Origin: Halocaridina rubra
Lineage: Eukaryota; Arthropoda; Malacostraca; Decapoda; Atyidae
DNA length: 64,000 bases
Direction: 5' to 3'
Assembly (NCBI GenBank): GCA_037179515.1
Contig: JAXCGZ010015154.1
Coordinates: forward strand, 1-64,000
Shown in pieces: positions 52,255 to 61,870 of this stretch; within the stretch, counting starts at the first letter, position 1; the number at the start of each line of letters is the position of its first letter. The notes under the pieces are model-generated. The model worked only from the letters and a program-made list of their open reading frames with translations, searched no databases and was not told where the DNA came from. The position numbers and the translations under genes are program-made.

Positions 52255-52412
52255 TTATGAGTGAAACAGTTTCTCACCATAAAAGAATGGCTTTATTCTA
52301 CAACAAAATCACATCATAATTAACAATCTGCAAACAAAAGATATAACAATCACCTTAATGTCTAATGTAACATACAAAATATAATAATACAGCATATATA
52401 ATATAAAAGAAT
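52255..52412 (-). mobile_element. Gypsy 5' LTR
   Basis: About 158 bp, matching the 3' LTRs (acattagacattaaggt, agaataaa, ggtgagaaactgtttca). It is more diverged from them than the two 3' LTR copies are from each other, which are duplicates. Exact ends are uncertain. Confidence 0.7.
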
Positions 52413-53165
52413 GTGTTTTTGAGGACAAGCAGATTGACTGAGCTTTTAGGGTTGTCAGAGGGCTCAATTTTCATGTCGAGCAACTTGTCATCCCATGGAG
52501 GAAGTCATCTGTAGTCGGGGTGCAGAGTGTAATGGTTCTTGGATAGGATGTCCTCCTTGACTCCTAAGGCCAGCAACTCGGCACAGACCTAGGATGCCAA
52601 GGTCCTTGTTGTAAGACACGGGTGTTGGTGGAGAGCTAGTTTGAAGTTAGCGCTGGCAAGGCAGGGATGTGTGTCGTGGCTGTTTTGAACATTGTGAGGG
52701 TCATTTTCTGCAGAAATCTGAGTTTTAGTGGCACGAGATTGGATTGCAGCTAAGTTTTCTCTCTTGGTCCACATGGGGGCTTCTAGCTTGTTCCGCATGG
52801 CATTGCTTTGGATGACCTTGTTGTTTTAGAATCTCCACCCAAAGATGGGTGGAACGGGTCATGGAGGACCCATATGGCGGTTGCTAGCCAGCAGAGGCCC
52901 CAACCCTCCACTGTGGTGCCCAGCCACAGCAATAATCTCCCCAGTATACAGCTTAAACTCTCTTGCCTGGACGAGGTGCAATCCGTCGACCTCGCAAATG
53001 CGAGGCCAGCGCATTACCACTGTACTAGCCAGGATCCTGTCCCATTGTTGGTCTTTCAGTAACCAAAGGGTGGGACAAGCATAGTCTATGACGCTCCAAT
53101 GTCTTGCACATAGAAGGTTCTGAGGAACTTGTTGAACATATTAATCAAAACTGCATTTACTCTTA
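52413..53165 (-). pseudogene. Old I-like LINE: region between RT and RNase H
   Basis: Minus-strand fragments align with the young I-like ORF2: LRTFYVQ near 53,110, APMWTKRE near 52,775, and a version of DNPKSLVNPLVLKN ending at the gypsy 5' LTR. Its protein position begins where the 61.87-kb fragment stops and ends where 45,322 resumes, so these look like parts of one LINE. A tRNA-derived repeat interrupts it at 52,818-53,035. Confidence 0.75.
52818..53035 (-). repeat. Second tRNA-derived SINE-type repeat
   Basis: Minus strand: tRNA-like head ggatcctggctagtacagtg with an A-box-like ggctagtacagtggt, a gcctcgcatttgcgaggtc hairpin and a degenerate B box (gacggattgcacc). It is followed by about 150 bp of body ending in ccacccaaag. 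It sits within I-like coding sequence (gaccttgt and tcctgtcccattg flanks). It is unrelated to the 271-bp unit at 4.6-9.2 kb. Confidence 0.6.
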
Positions 53166-53199
53166 ATAATGTCAAGAATACTGAAAGGAAAGATTTTGC

Positions 53200-53510
53200 A
53201 TTGATTTTTTCTTGGATGTTCTCCCTTGAGGGTGAGCGGACCTTCCCTTGTGGCCCGCAAGTGGGGTGAGATTTTTTGGAGTGTACGTGGTATTCGCTCT
53301 TGCGGGCGAATGGGCTTTCCTATTTGGTGAGGAGGTGGGGTGAAATCTTGTTATTGTTGGTGATCGGACATTCCTAATTGGCCCGCAGGTGAGGTTGTGC
53401 AAAACTGTACAGATAATGGAGAGCATAAGTATTCAGTTGAGGATTATTAGTTTACATCAAACAATTTAAATGAATTCCTGTTTTGGGGGTGAGAGAGAGT
53501 TATTGCATGG
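53200..53510 (-). other. I-like LINE 3' UTR
   Basis: Contains repeated cacctgcgggcc and tcctcaccaaatagg-type blocks, also present at 23,078-23,345. An open frame here is low in conserved features and is not a gene. Confidence 0.8.
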
Positions 53511-54055
53511 TTATCTTGGTGGAGGGTATTGCCTGACAATATTTAGTAGACTGTTCATGTAGTTGTTTGTTGCTAGTCTGATGATGGAGCTAGCAACATG
53601 AAGGGCATTTGGATATTCGCTGGATGTTGCGGGGGCACCAGTTTTCCATCGGATTTCTGAAAAGGAATCACATTCAAGGATGTAATGGAGCAGAGGATGT
53701 GGTGAGGCTACCTGACAAAAGGTGCATTCCCTGATGATGTCCTCCACTATTCGCCAGGTGCACTTGTACCCGAGTCTCAGACGGTACACATTGACCTCCG
53801 TGCTTCATCGAAGGCTCTTAGACAGGGTGATACGCTGAAGATCAGTGGTGGCTTTGTACCACCAGGTGGAGGGGGAGCCAATGTCTGTGCACAGGTTGGG
53901 TTTAGTTATTAAGGTGCTTAGGAGAGACTTGGTGGCTTTATTTTTTATCTGTTGCATCCCAGGAGACAGAGATATCTGGATTTCTGCTCTGAGAGTGGCT
54001 TGTTTGGCGGCTTGATCGGCTTCCTCATTTCCCTTGAGCCGACGTGGCTGGGAAT
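53511..54055 (-). pseudogene. I-like ORF2 C-terminus
   Basis: Continues ORF2 beyond a stop. It begins IPSHVGS (end of RNase H), then a frameshift, and the last frame 53,789-53,511 has the zinc-type motif CTFCQVASPHPLLHYILEC and ends PPPR. Similar to 22,758-23,036 with few changes. Confidence 0.85.
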
Positions 54056-56923
54056 TCAGGCAAAAGTGATGGCTTTTCCAAGGCTGGTTGTCGTGTGGTA
54101 GTGGCTGAGGATGGTGGTGATGATGCGTACATTGTCTCTGAGGAGTGGCTTCTTGATGGCCTGTAAGGCACCTTTAGAGTCAGAGAGAATTAGGGCATGA
54201 TCAGCTCCTTGCTGGATGAAGAGGTCGAGGGCATTGGCTATGGCAACAAGCTCAGTCTGGAGCGATGAGCAGGAGTTTGACAATCTCCAGGATAGGACGT
54301 GGTTTCCAGTGATGAAGGCGGCAGCTGAGGCTCCAGTGTCTTGATTTACTGAACCGTCAGTGTAGTAGACTTGAGAGTTTGGCCTGCTCCAGCTCTGAAT
54401 TTTGTGCTTGTATATGTTTTTAAGGACAAGCGGGTTTACCAAGCTTTTGGGGTTGTCAGGGAGCTCGATAGTTATGTCGAGTGGTTGGTCATTCCATGGG
54501 GGTGGGCATCTGTATTCAGGAAGAGGTGTGTCCTGTATCTTGGCTAGGATGCTCTCCCTGACTGGCAGTGCCTGCAGGCTAGCGCAGATCTTGGCTGCCC
54601 AGGTTCTAGGATGGTGGTTGGGGTGGCGATTGAGGGCTAGATGGAGATTTGTGCCAGCTAGGCATTTATGTCGGGCAGTGGTGGTTTTGGCCACAAAGAG
54701 GGTCAGTCTTTGCTGAGCTCTGAGTTTGAGTGGAATAAGTCCCTCTCTCTTGGTCCACATGGGGGCTCCTAGCATGGTACGTATGGCATTGTTTTGAATT
54801 ACTTCTATCTTGTCCCACTGTTGGTCTGTTAGTAGCCAGAGTGTGGGACAAGCATAGTCTATGAGGCTGCATATGGCTTGTACATGGAAGGTTCTGAGGA
54901 CATTAAATGATGCACCATCGTAGAGGCCCGACATCCGACGAAGGACCGCTTGTCGCTGGCTGCACCTGTCGCGCAAGTGTTGAATTTCTGTTCCAAAGCT
55001 TAGTCTGTGGTCGATGATTACACCCAGGTATTGGTGTTTGGTAACCCAGTCCACAGGCTCATTACCTATGACCAGATTAGTGTATGGTCTCCACTGGTGG
55101 ATGGGAAGGGCCTTGGTTTTGCGGGCATTGATTTTAACTCCAAGGGAGATGGAGGCTTGGTGAATCTTGGTGAGGCAGCACTGTGTCTTGTTAGAGCTTC
55201 TGTCTCCTATTGTGACGAGGGCAAAGTCATCCACATAGTTGAAGATTTTGGCTCCATGTGGTAGTGCGATGTCCATGAGTTTTTCCATGAGACAATTAAA
55301 GAGGAAGGGGCTCAGGATTCCACCTTGGGGGGTCCCATTTTTGTGGTTTTTGTAGGTGGAGCAGTGCCCATCTACTTTGACTCGTGCACTACGGTTTTGT
55401 AGACTCTGCTTGATCCATGAGAGAAGGTTACCTTTGATCTGCTTTGATACGAGAGCTGAGAGTATTGCTGGCACATTGGCTAGTTCAAAGGCCTTCTCTA
55501 GGTCTAGAAAAACGATGTACCCACGGCAGTTGTTGATAAATGATAGCATGGAGGCTATGCATTCTGAGGTGCCTAAACCAGGCTGGTAGGCAAACATGTT
55601 TTCTGGGAAGGGTGGGCATTTCCAGCGGACTCTGTTAAGTACCATCTTGTCTGCCGTCTTGCTCAGGCAGCTTTGGAGGGAGATGGGGCGAGGGTTGTCA
55701 GGGTCCTGTGGTTTTGGGATGGGCTGAATGTCTGCTCTGTTCAATGAGGCTGGTCTGATTCTTCGTGTGTATGTCGAATTGATCAGAGAGAGTAGAGCAA
55801 GCTCCCCTTGGAGCCCCATATTTTGAATCATTGTGTATGTGATTCTATCGGCACCTGGGGCTGTGTTCTTAGAGCTTTTGCTTACTCTTAGTAGCTCAGT
55901 CAGAGAGAATGGAGCATCTGTTTCGTCTTCAGTGTTGATGGCCTCTTCTATTTCTTCCCATCTTGCAGTGGTGAGGTCCTGAAGAGTTGTTCTGGTGGTG
56001 ATGGGGAGCTGGTTGGAGCTTGCTCTATCCGCAAATTTGACGGAGAGTTCTTCTGCTGCCCTGCTAGGATCCCTGTGGGGGGTGATTTTTGGAGGTTTTC
56101 CTTTAGCAAAGGAGTTAATGCTCCTCCACATCTGGCCCACAGAGGTGTGAGCATCTAGGGTGGAACACCACTCTAGCCATTTTTTCCTCTTGATGTTGCG
56201 AGTCTCTTCATGGACATGTTCTTTGACTGCCTGAAGAGTGCGGTAGGAGTCTTCAGTGCGACGTTTCCTGTGCATTTTTCGAATGACGTTGAGCCGGTGA
56301 TTGAGTTCTTTAACTCTGTCACAGTAGTACCATCTGTCCCGATGAGTGGTGTTTTGTGGTTCGCAGAGGGAGATGGAGGAGTTTGCTGCATCTTGCAGGG
56401 CATTGACTAGCTTGGCCTCTGCTTGGTCAATGTCTTCAGATGGTATAAAGGCTGAAAACCAGTTGCTGGGGTGCTCCTGGAATCGGCCCCAGTCGGCCTT
56501 CTTGAAATTCCATCGAGGGGGAGGAGCAGGGATTTGGAAGATTTCAGGAATTGGCAGCGTGAGATGGATCCCATAGTGGTCGCTTGTGACCAGGGGATGA
56601 ACTCTCCATGTGGCGTCCTGCTTTAGGGAATTGGAGACAAAGGTGAGGTCCAGTATTCCACCTCTGTCATGTGTTGGCTCATGATTGTTGAGCAGGGAGA
56701 CGTCTTCTTGGTCATCCAGCAGGCTCATGATGTGTCTGCCTGCAGCACAGGGGCGCTCGTACCTGAATTTTGGATGATGCGCGTTGAAGTCGCCTCCTAT
56801 TACCAAGACATGATGACTGGCTAGCCCGAAGATGGTAGTCAGGTCTAATCCACCATCCTGTGGTCTGTAAATGTTGTACATATCTATGCAGCTGCCCTGT
56901 GTTAACAGTGAGGACGTGGACAT
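54056..56923 (-). pseudogene. I-like ORF2 main part: endonuclease end, RT, RNase H
   Basis: A 955-codon uninterrupted frame. Residues 1-130: endonuclease with GGDFNAHHPKF and TSDHYGI. RT from about residue 330: APGADRITYTMIQ, IVFLDLEKAFELAN (motif A Asp), GTPQGGILSPFLFN, and the catalytic YVDD at 55,226-55,237 (residue ~562). RNase H from about residue 850: YYTDGSVNQD, LQTELVAI and LSDSKGAL keep the catalytic acids. It ends at TGA 54,056-54,058, where Trp is expected (FAWIPSHVG in the older copies). The start is artificial: a frameshift near 56,900 separates it from the true ORF2 start. Confidence 0.9.
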
Positions 56924-57185
56924 CTTCGCCGCAGTAGACCGGTCGGGTTATTTCCTTGGCTAATAGGTTTTTCCTGATGAAGGTGGCGCTGCCTCTGTTC
57001 TCCCCTGGAGACCAGTGCAGGTAGAATCCTTTGTATCCTGAGATCTTTGGAGTGTATTGCTCTGTGCACAGGGTTTCTTGAACCATGATGACATCAGTGT
57101 TGTCAGTCTTGGCTATGCCTTCAAGATGTTGTACCTTGTGTCTGAGACCCTGGGCATTCCAGTGTAGGATCCCGAGATTAGACAT
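56900..57185 (-). pseudogene. I-like ORF2 start: endonuclease N-terminus
   Basis: ATG at 57,185 gives MSNLGILHWNAQGLRHK, then VIMVQETL (catalytic Glu), the standard start of an EEP endonuclease. The frame shifts near 56,900 into the 955-codon frame. The ATG overlaps the ORF1 stop: atgtctaa holds both ORF2 ATG (57,185) and ORF1 TAA (57,180-57,178). Confidence 0.85.
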
Positions 57186-58656
57186 CTTGATGATTTAAGA
57201 AGGTGGAGGTGGTAGGAGTGGTGGGTTGTTGAGGCTGCTGGTGGGTTCTGGAGACGAGGGCTTTGGCGACAACGGAGTGGGCTACTTCGACGACTTGATT
57301 GTAGGCATCTTGAGTGGTGGCTCTGGTATCAAGGAGTCAGATGGCTGCCTGTATGGCTTGAATAAGAAGGTTGGTGAGCTCGTTTACTGTGAAGAGGGTT
57401 TGCTGTTTGGAAGAGGAGGCAGAGGAAAGTGTCTGGATAGGCTGTTTAGGTGTTGGGGTATGGGATCTTAGTCTAGGGTCCCGGGACCTAGTGGTGAGTG
57501 GGTGTGTGTGGTCTGAGTGTTCTGAGTGTTGCGTGTGACTGTATTGTGTGTTTGAGTGTTGCATGGGGTGGAGGTGTTGGTGTGAGTGTTGCGTGTGGGG
57601 ATGGTAGGAGTGTGAGTGTTGTTTTGGGGGATGGTAGGAGTGTGAGTGTTGTGTGATGGGGTGGATGGAGTTGGTGTATGGGTGGAAGCTGTGGGAGGTG
57701 TAATCTGTGTGTTAGGAGCTGGGTTGGTGTTGTGTGGTGGGTTTTGGGTGGGGAGGTTAGGTGTGAGTGGGGCAGGATGGGGCATTTGCCAAGGATTGGA
57801 GGTGGGGGGAGGAGCTGGGGTGAAGTTGGGGTTGGTGTGATTGGTGAGAGGGGCAGGGGGAGGGGCTCTTTGAGGAATCCACTTCAGCCTTTCTGGGCAG
57901 CGGTTTTTCCATGCGTGATGGTTCCCTTTGCAGTTTGGGCACTTGGCAACTGTTGCTTCTTTGGTCTTGAATTTGTTTCCCACTGCAGATTCCACATCTC
58001 TCTGGGAAATAGCAAGTATTTCTGTGGTGCCCAAATCTTTGACACCGCAAACATCTCAGGGGTACTGGGGTGTAGTCTCTTATGTTGAACTTGCCCCAGA
58101 TGCCGAGGTTACTTGCGAAGGGGGTGGACCACAGATGTGGACCAGAACTTGCTTTGATGGGACGGTTTGGCCCTCTATTTTGGAGGAGCAATGTGAGGCA
58201 GCCGTAATATACGTTTGCTTGGTCAGCAGGTCAACTGACCAAGCAACAGGGAAGCCAATGAGGATGCAGTTTCTTATTTTTTGGGCAGTGTACATCTCTA
58301 TCAAGTGAAGTGAGTTTAGGCTGCGGATCTTCTCTGCGGCTTCTGCTGAGGCTGGGTGGATAATGAAGTCACCCTGTACATTAGGCTTTATTTTGCAGCC
58401 ATGTTTGGTGAGTTGGTCTTTTAACTCTCTGATTAGGTCATATGCCTCTTTGGTGGAGGGAGCCTGAACTTTGAACTTGGATATGGGCTCTCTATCAGTC
58501 TTTGGGGATGGGGGGAACTGGGGCAACAGCAATCTCATGGCTACTGCCAGAGGCCGTCCTTGGCCTCTTCTTTCCCACAACCGTCCACCCCTCTTGAGGG
58601 GGGTCGAGTTCCATTTCCCCCTCTGGGGGTGAAGCAGGAGAAGCGGATGAGGCCAT
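57178..58656 (-). pseudogene. I-like ORF1: gag-like zinc-knuckle protein
   Basis: Likely start ATG at 58,656 (MASSASPASPPEGEMELD). The frame shifts in the CCCCCC run near 58,510 into the frame with KEAYDLIRELKDQL. It then shifts to the frame with the first knuckle CLRCQRFGHHRNTC (CX2CX4HX4C) and CGICSG, and again to CPNCKGNHHAWKNRC (CX2CX3HX6C). A Thr/Pro/Asn/His-rich tail follows, encoded by a GTG-rich minisatellite. The C-terminal frame holds TLFTVNELTNLLIQAIQ, one TGA at about 57,337, and ends at TAA 57,178. Such proteins bind element RNA. Confidence 0.8.
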
Positions 58657-58779
58657 GACTAACAACTAGTCATGGATATCACAGATTTTACTAGGTATAT
58701 GTCACTTGCACTGTTTGTCAAGTTTGATTAATGAAATATAGGGGCCTTATCACTGGATCACTTCACTTAATTGCAACAC

Positions 58780-59390
58780 TACAACACTTTATCACTTAAA
58801 CAGTCTTCGATTTTTCTTCCCAACTCTCGTGGGAGAGGGAAGTGCAAACAGAGATTATGCTCAGGACACAATAATGTGTGTTCAATTAAACAAAAGAACA
58901 CAAAAGCACAAAAAAACAACAAAACAAGGCAGTCTTTCTGTTTCTCTCTTTGGCTCTCGTGAGAGAGGAAGAAAAGAAAACAGATATATTTAGGTTATAT
59001 TTCCTTGTAAAACTTCTCCCTCAGGTCAGGGATGGAGTGGGGGAGGCGAAATTCACTTCACTGTTAGGAAGAAGCTTCAACTACCTATCACAAAAGATAT
59101 AAAAAACAAATTAGAAACCTGAACACTTTCTATTTCCCTTTTCTTCCCAACTCTTATAAAAGAGAGAGAAGAGCAGGCAAAATTATTTGGGGTATATCAC
59201 ACACACAGTCACTTATTTTCACTAAAACACAATAATGTGTGTTCAATTAAACAAAAGAACACAAAAGCACAAAAAACAACAAATCAAGGCAATTTTTCTG
59301 TTTCTCTCTTTGGCTCTCGTGAGAGAGAAAGAAAAGAAAACAGATATACTTAGGTTATATTTCCTTCTAGAAACTTCCACCTCAGACAGG
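58780..59390 (-). repeat. I-like LINE 5' monomers 1 and 2
   Basis: A unit of about 350-360 bp recurs: cacaataatgtgtgttcaat at 58,868 and 59,227, and tggctctcgtgagagagga at about 58,950 and 59,310. It lies upstream of ORF1 and outside coding sequence, like promoter monomers of some LINEs. Monomer 2 is broken at 59,390 by CR1-E. Confidence 0.75.
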
Positions 59391-61066
59391 GATTACCTAA
59401 TTGTGATTACCTAATTGTGTTTACGGGAAAGAGCCCAAAGCTCGTATCTTCCCGTCTCCTGATCGGTTCCATTTTATGCTTAGTGATACTTATCATACCT
59501 GTCCTTAAAACTATGGATTGAGATAGCATTAACTACCTCCTCGCTTAGCCAATTCCAATTATCAACTACTCTTACACTGAAAAAGTATTTCCTTACATCC
59601 TGCAAAGAAGTTTTCTTACGAAGCTTCAAACTATGACCTCTAGTTCTAGAGCCAGCCATATCAAAATATCGATCCCTATCCACTCTATCATAACCATGAA
59701 GGAATTTAAAGACTGTCACCATATCCCCCCTCACTCTTCTAGCTTCGAGTGATGCTAAGTCTAATTCCCTCAGCCTCTCATCATAACTGAGATTGCGTAT
59801 TTCTGGCACCAGTTTCGTGACATGTCTTTGAACTTTTTCAAGCTTAGCTATGTGCTTTTTCAATTGCGGATTCCAAAAGGGGGCTGCATATTCGATTTTT
59901 GGCCTCACATAGGTTACATAAATATTTCTGAACATTTCCTTGTCCATGTGCCTGAAGGCTACCCTTACATTTGATAAGAATGCATATGCTGCCCTTACTA
60001 TGCCATTTATATGTATTTCTGGAGACAAATCTGCCAGTATGTTTACTCCTAGATCTCTCTCATTTTCTGTCTCTTGAAGTTGTACTCCAGCCACCGAGTA
60101 GTCAAGCTTGGGCCTTCTTGCACTTGTACCCATTCTCATTACCTTAGATTTTGAAGTATTGAATTTCATTAGCCACTTTTCTGACCACTCATGCAGATTA
60201 TTTAGATCCTCCTGAATTTCTCTACCATTGTTCTCGTTTTTTACTTTCTTCACAATCTTTGCATCATCTGCAAACATATTCATGAATGAATTTACAAACT
60301 CTGGTAGGTCATTTACATATACAAGGAACAAAGGTGGCCCTAAAACTGAACCCTGTGGAACTCCACTACTAACTCTTCTCCATTCAGACACTGAGTGTCT
60401 TACTCTAACCCTCTGTTCCCTTCCTTCTAAGTAAGTTTTTATCCATTCCAAAACATTTCCACCTATTCTAGCCATTGATTGCAGCTTCCTAATAAGTCTC
60501 CCATGTGGAACAGTGTCAAACGCTTTCTGGAAGTCTAGGACTATGCAATCTGCCCAACCCTCTCTTTCCTGTAAGATTTGGCTTACCTCATCATAAAATT
60601 CTAATAAGTTTGTTGCTGTTGATCTACCTTCTCTGAAGCCATGTTGCCTCACTGACAAAAAGTTGAAGGATTCCAAGTGAAGAGAGATATGTTTCCTTAG
60701 TAGTTTCTCCATAACTTTGCAAACTATGCTGGTCAAGGAAACTGGTCTATAGTTCAGAGCCGTATCCCTCCTTCCCTTTTTGAAGATAGGTATCACATTT
60801 GCTTGTTTCCAGCATCTTGGAATCTCTCCCGACTCCAGTGACTCCTTAAATATGATACTTAGTGCCACTGATATTGTGTTTGCGCATTTTTTAAGCACAT
60901 GAGGGGATATGTCATCAGGACCTGTAGCTTTATGAACATCTAAATCCATCAGCGCTTTGCATACCTCTGTGGCTGTAAGGTTGATGTTCTCTAATACCGG
61001 CCCTTGAGCCTCTATCACTGCAATCTGAGGGGGTGGGGTATTTTCTACTGTAAATACTGACTGAAA
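59391..61066 (-). mobile_element. CR1 element E inserted in the 5' monomers
   Basis: Minus-strand CR1, 5'-truncated in the linker (PFQSVFTVENTPPP) at 61,066, with its two-unit attacctaattg tail at 59,391. The flanks cctcagacagggat and tggaagaggcaaaattcac together match the uninterrupted monomer at 59,020-59,060. Insertion is therefore direct, without a visible target duplication. Confidence 0.9.
59480..61066 (-). CDS. CR1-E ORF2 fragment: RT and C-terminus, open
   Basis: This is the longest undisturbed CR1 frame in the window, about 525 codons of CR1. It has the RT N-terminus (KATGPDDISPHVLKKCAN), PVSLTSIVCKVMEKLL, DFQKAFDTVPHG (motif A), [15 protein letters not shown], catalytic FADD near 60,270, and the complete C-terminus (SFKDRYDKYH). 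Endonuclease and ORF1 are missing through 5' truncation, and no promoter or ATG in context is present. It is therefore an intact fragment rather than a working gene. Confidence 0.85.
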   Translation of the reverse strand, partial: FQSVFTVENTPPPQIAVIEAQGPVLENINLTATEVCKALMDLDVHKATGPDDISPHVLKKCANTISVALSIIFKESLESGEIPRCWKQANVIPIFKKGRRDTALNYRPVSLTSIVCKVMEKLLRKHISLHLESFNFLSVRQHGFREGRSTATNLLEFYDEVSQILQEREGWADCIVLDFQKAFDTVPHGRLIRKLQSMARIGGNVLEWIKTYLEGREQRVRVRHSVSEWRRVSSGVPQGSVLGPPLFLVYVNDLPEFVNSFMNMFADDAKIVKKVKNENNGREIQEDLNNLHEWSEKWLMKFNTSKSKVMRMGTSARRPKLDYSVAGVQLQETENERDLGVNILADLSPEIHINGIVRAAYAFLSNVRVAFRHMDKEMFRNIYVTYVRPKIEYAAPFWNPQLKKHIAKLEKVQRHVTKLVPEIRNLSYDERLRELDLASLEARRVRGDMVTVFKFLHGYDRVDRDRYFDMAGSRTRGHSLKLRKKTSLQDVRKYFFSVRVVDNWNWLSEEVVNAISIHSFKDRYDKYH

Positions 61067-61520
61067 TGGAAGAGGCAAAATTCACTTCACTGGTAGAAAG
61101 AGGCTTCAACTACCTATCACAAAAGATATAAAAACAAATTAGAAACCTGAACACTTTTTATTTCCCTTTTCTTCCCGACTATTATAAAAGAGAGAGAAGA
61201 GCAGGCAAAATTATTTGGGGTATATCACACACACAGTCACTTGTTTTCACTAAAACAAAAAACGGGAACACAAAACAAGACAAAAACAATCTTTGTTTCT
61301 TTTTCTGGCTCTCGTGAGAGAGGAGGAAAAGAGGACAGAGATACTTATGCAGGTCCTATCACTACTGGAGCTGGAACAAGACTGTTGTCGGGAGTTAAGC
61401 TGCTGGGCGGAGTCGGCTTTAGCTGCTGGGTGGAGTCGGCTTCTGCTATTGGCTGCTGGCAGAGTGAGAGAGGAGAGGTCCAACCGCTACTGGAGCTGGA
61501 ACTGGACTGGGTTGCATTGA
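61067..61520 (-). repeat. I-like LINE 5' monomer 3 and element start
   Basis: Repeats the monomer from ggcaaaattcacttcac to tggctctcgtgagagagga (61,070-61,325). It continues into a G/C-richer stretch with two ctgctgggyggagtcggctt repeats (61,399 and 61,423) and two ctactggagctggaac (61,365 and 61,484). The element start is probably near 61,500. Confidence 0.65.
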
Positions 61521-61870
61521 TTAATCAGTGTATAATCAAAGGCCTACTGCAGATGACAGCATTGAAACCTAAAATATTTTATGTATTTAATTTTACATAG
61601 TTTACAATGTCTTCACTATTCTAAATAAGGTAAAAAGAAAAGAACAATGTTTTATTTGATACAGATTTGAAATTTTAGTGTACCGTATAATCAGATTTGT
61701 AAATTTACAGTTTTGCGCTTAGGTGTGTAGTCCCCAATGTTTTGATTTTGTAGTTGTTGAGAAATGCCCAAGAATACAGGACATGAAGTTCTGCCAGTTC
61801 TTATTTATATCCATTATAATTCCAGAATCTTAAGGTATATTAAAGGTAATTATATTTGAAAATGTCTGTA
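61521..61870. other. No gene recognised
   Basis: AT-rich; no frame or repeat match in the window. It lies between the young I-like LINE start and the older I-like fragment, and may be sequence of the older LINE too decayed to read. Confidence 0.4.

Larger units (their letters stand above)
45323..52412 (-). mobile_element. Ty3/gypsy element, split by a CR1
   Basis: Minus strand: 5' LTR (52,412-52,255), gag start at 52,231, CCHC knuckle, protease, RT, RNase H, integrase to 49,233, CR1 insertion, integrase C-terminus 46,084-45,458, 3' LTR. It lies inside an old I-like LINE. The LINE sequence before (aaaaacaca at 52,412) and after (aaacataca at 45,318) overlaps by 5-6 bases, a probable target duplication. 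Many frameshifts make it dead. Confidence 0.85.
53170..61520 (-). mobile_element. Young I-like LINE, nearly full length
   Basis: Minus strand: 5' monomer array (about 61.4-58.8 kb, interrupted by CR1-E), ORF1 58,656-57,178, ORF2 57,185-53,511, and 3' UTR to an A-rich end at about 53,200. RNase H after RT plus a C-terminal zinc-type motif places it in the I-like group by domain order. It is lightly damaged and shares its 3' end with the plus-strand copy at 22.6 kb. Element ends are approximate. Confidence 0.85.

Noticed and set aside
57646..58308. Plus-strand frames rich in Gly and Val
   Set aside because: Antisense of the I-like ORF1 minisatellite and zinc-knuckle region.
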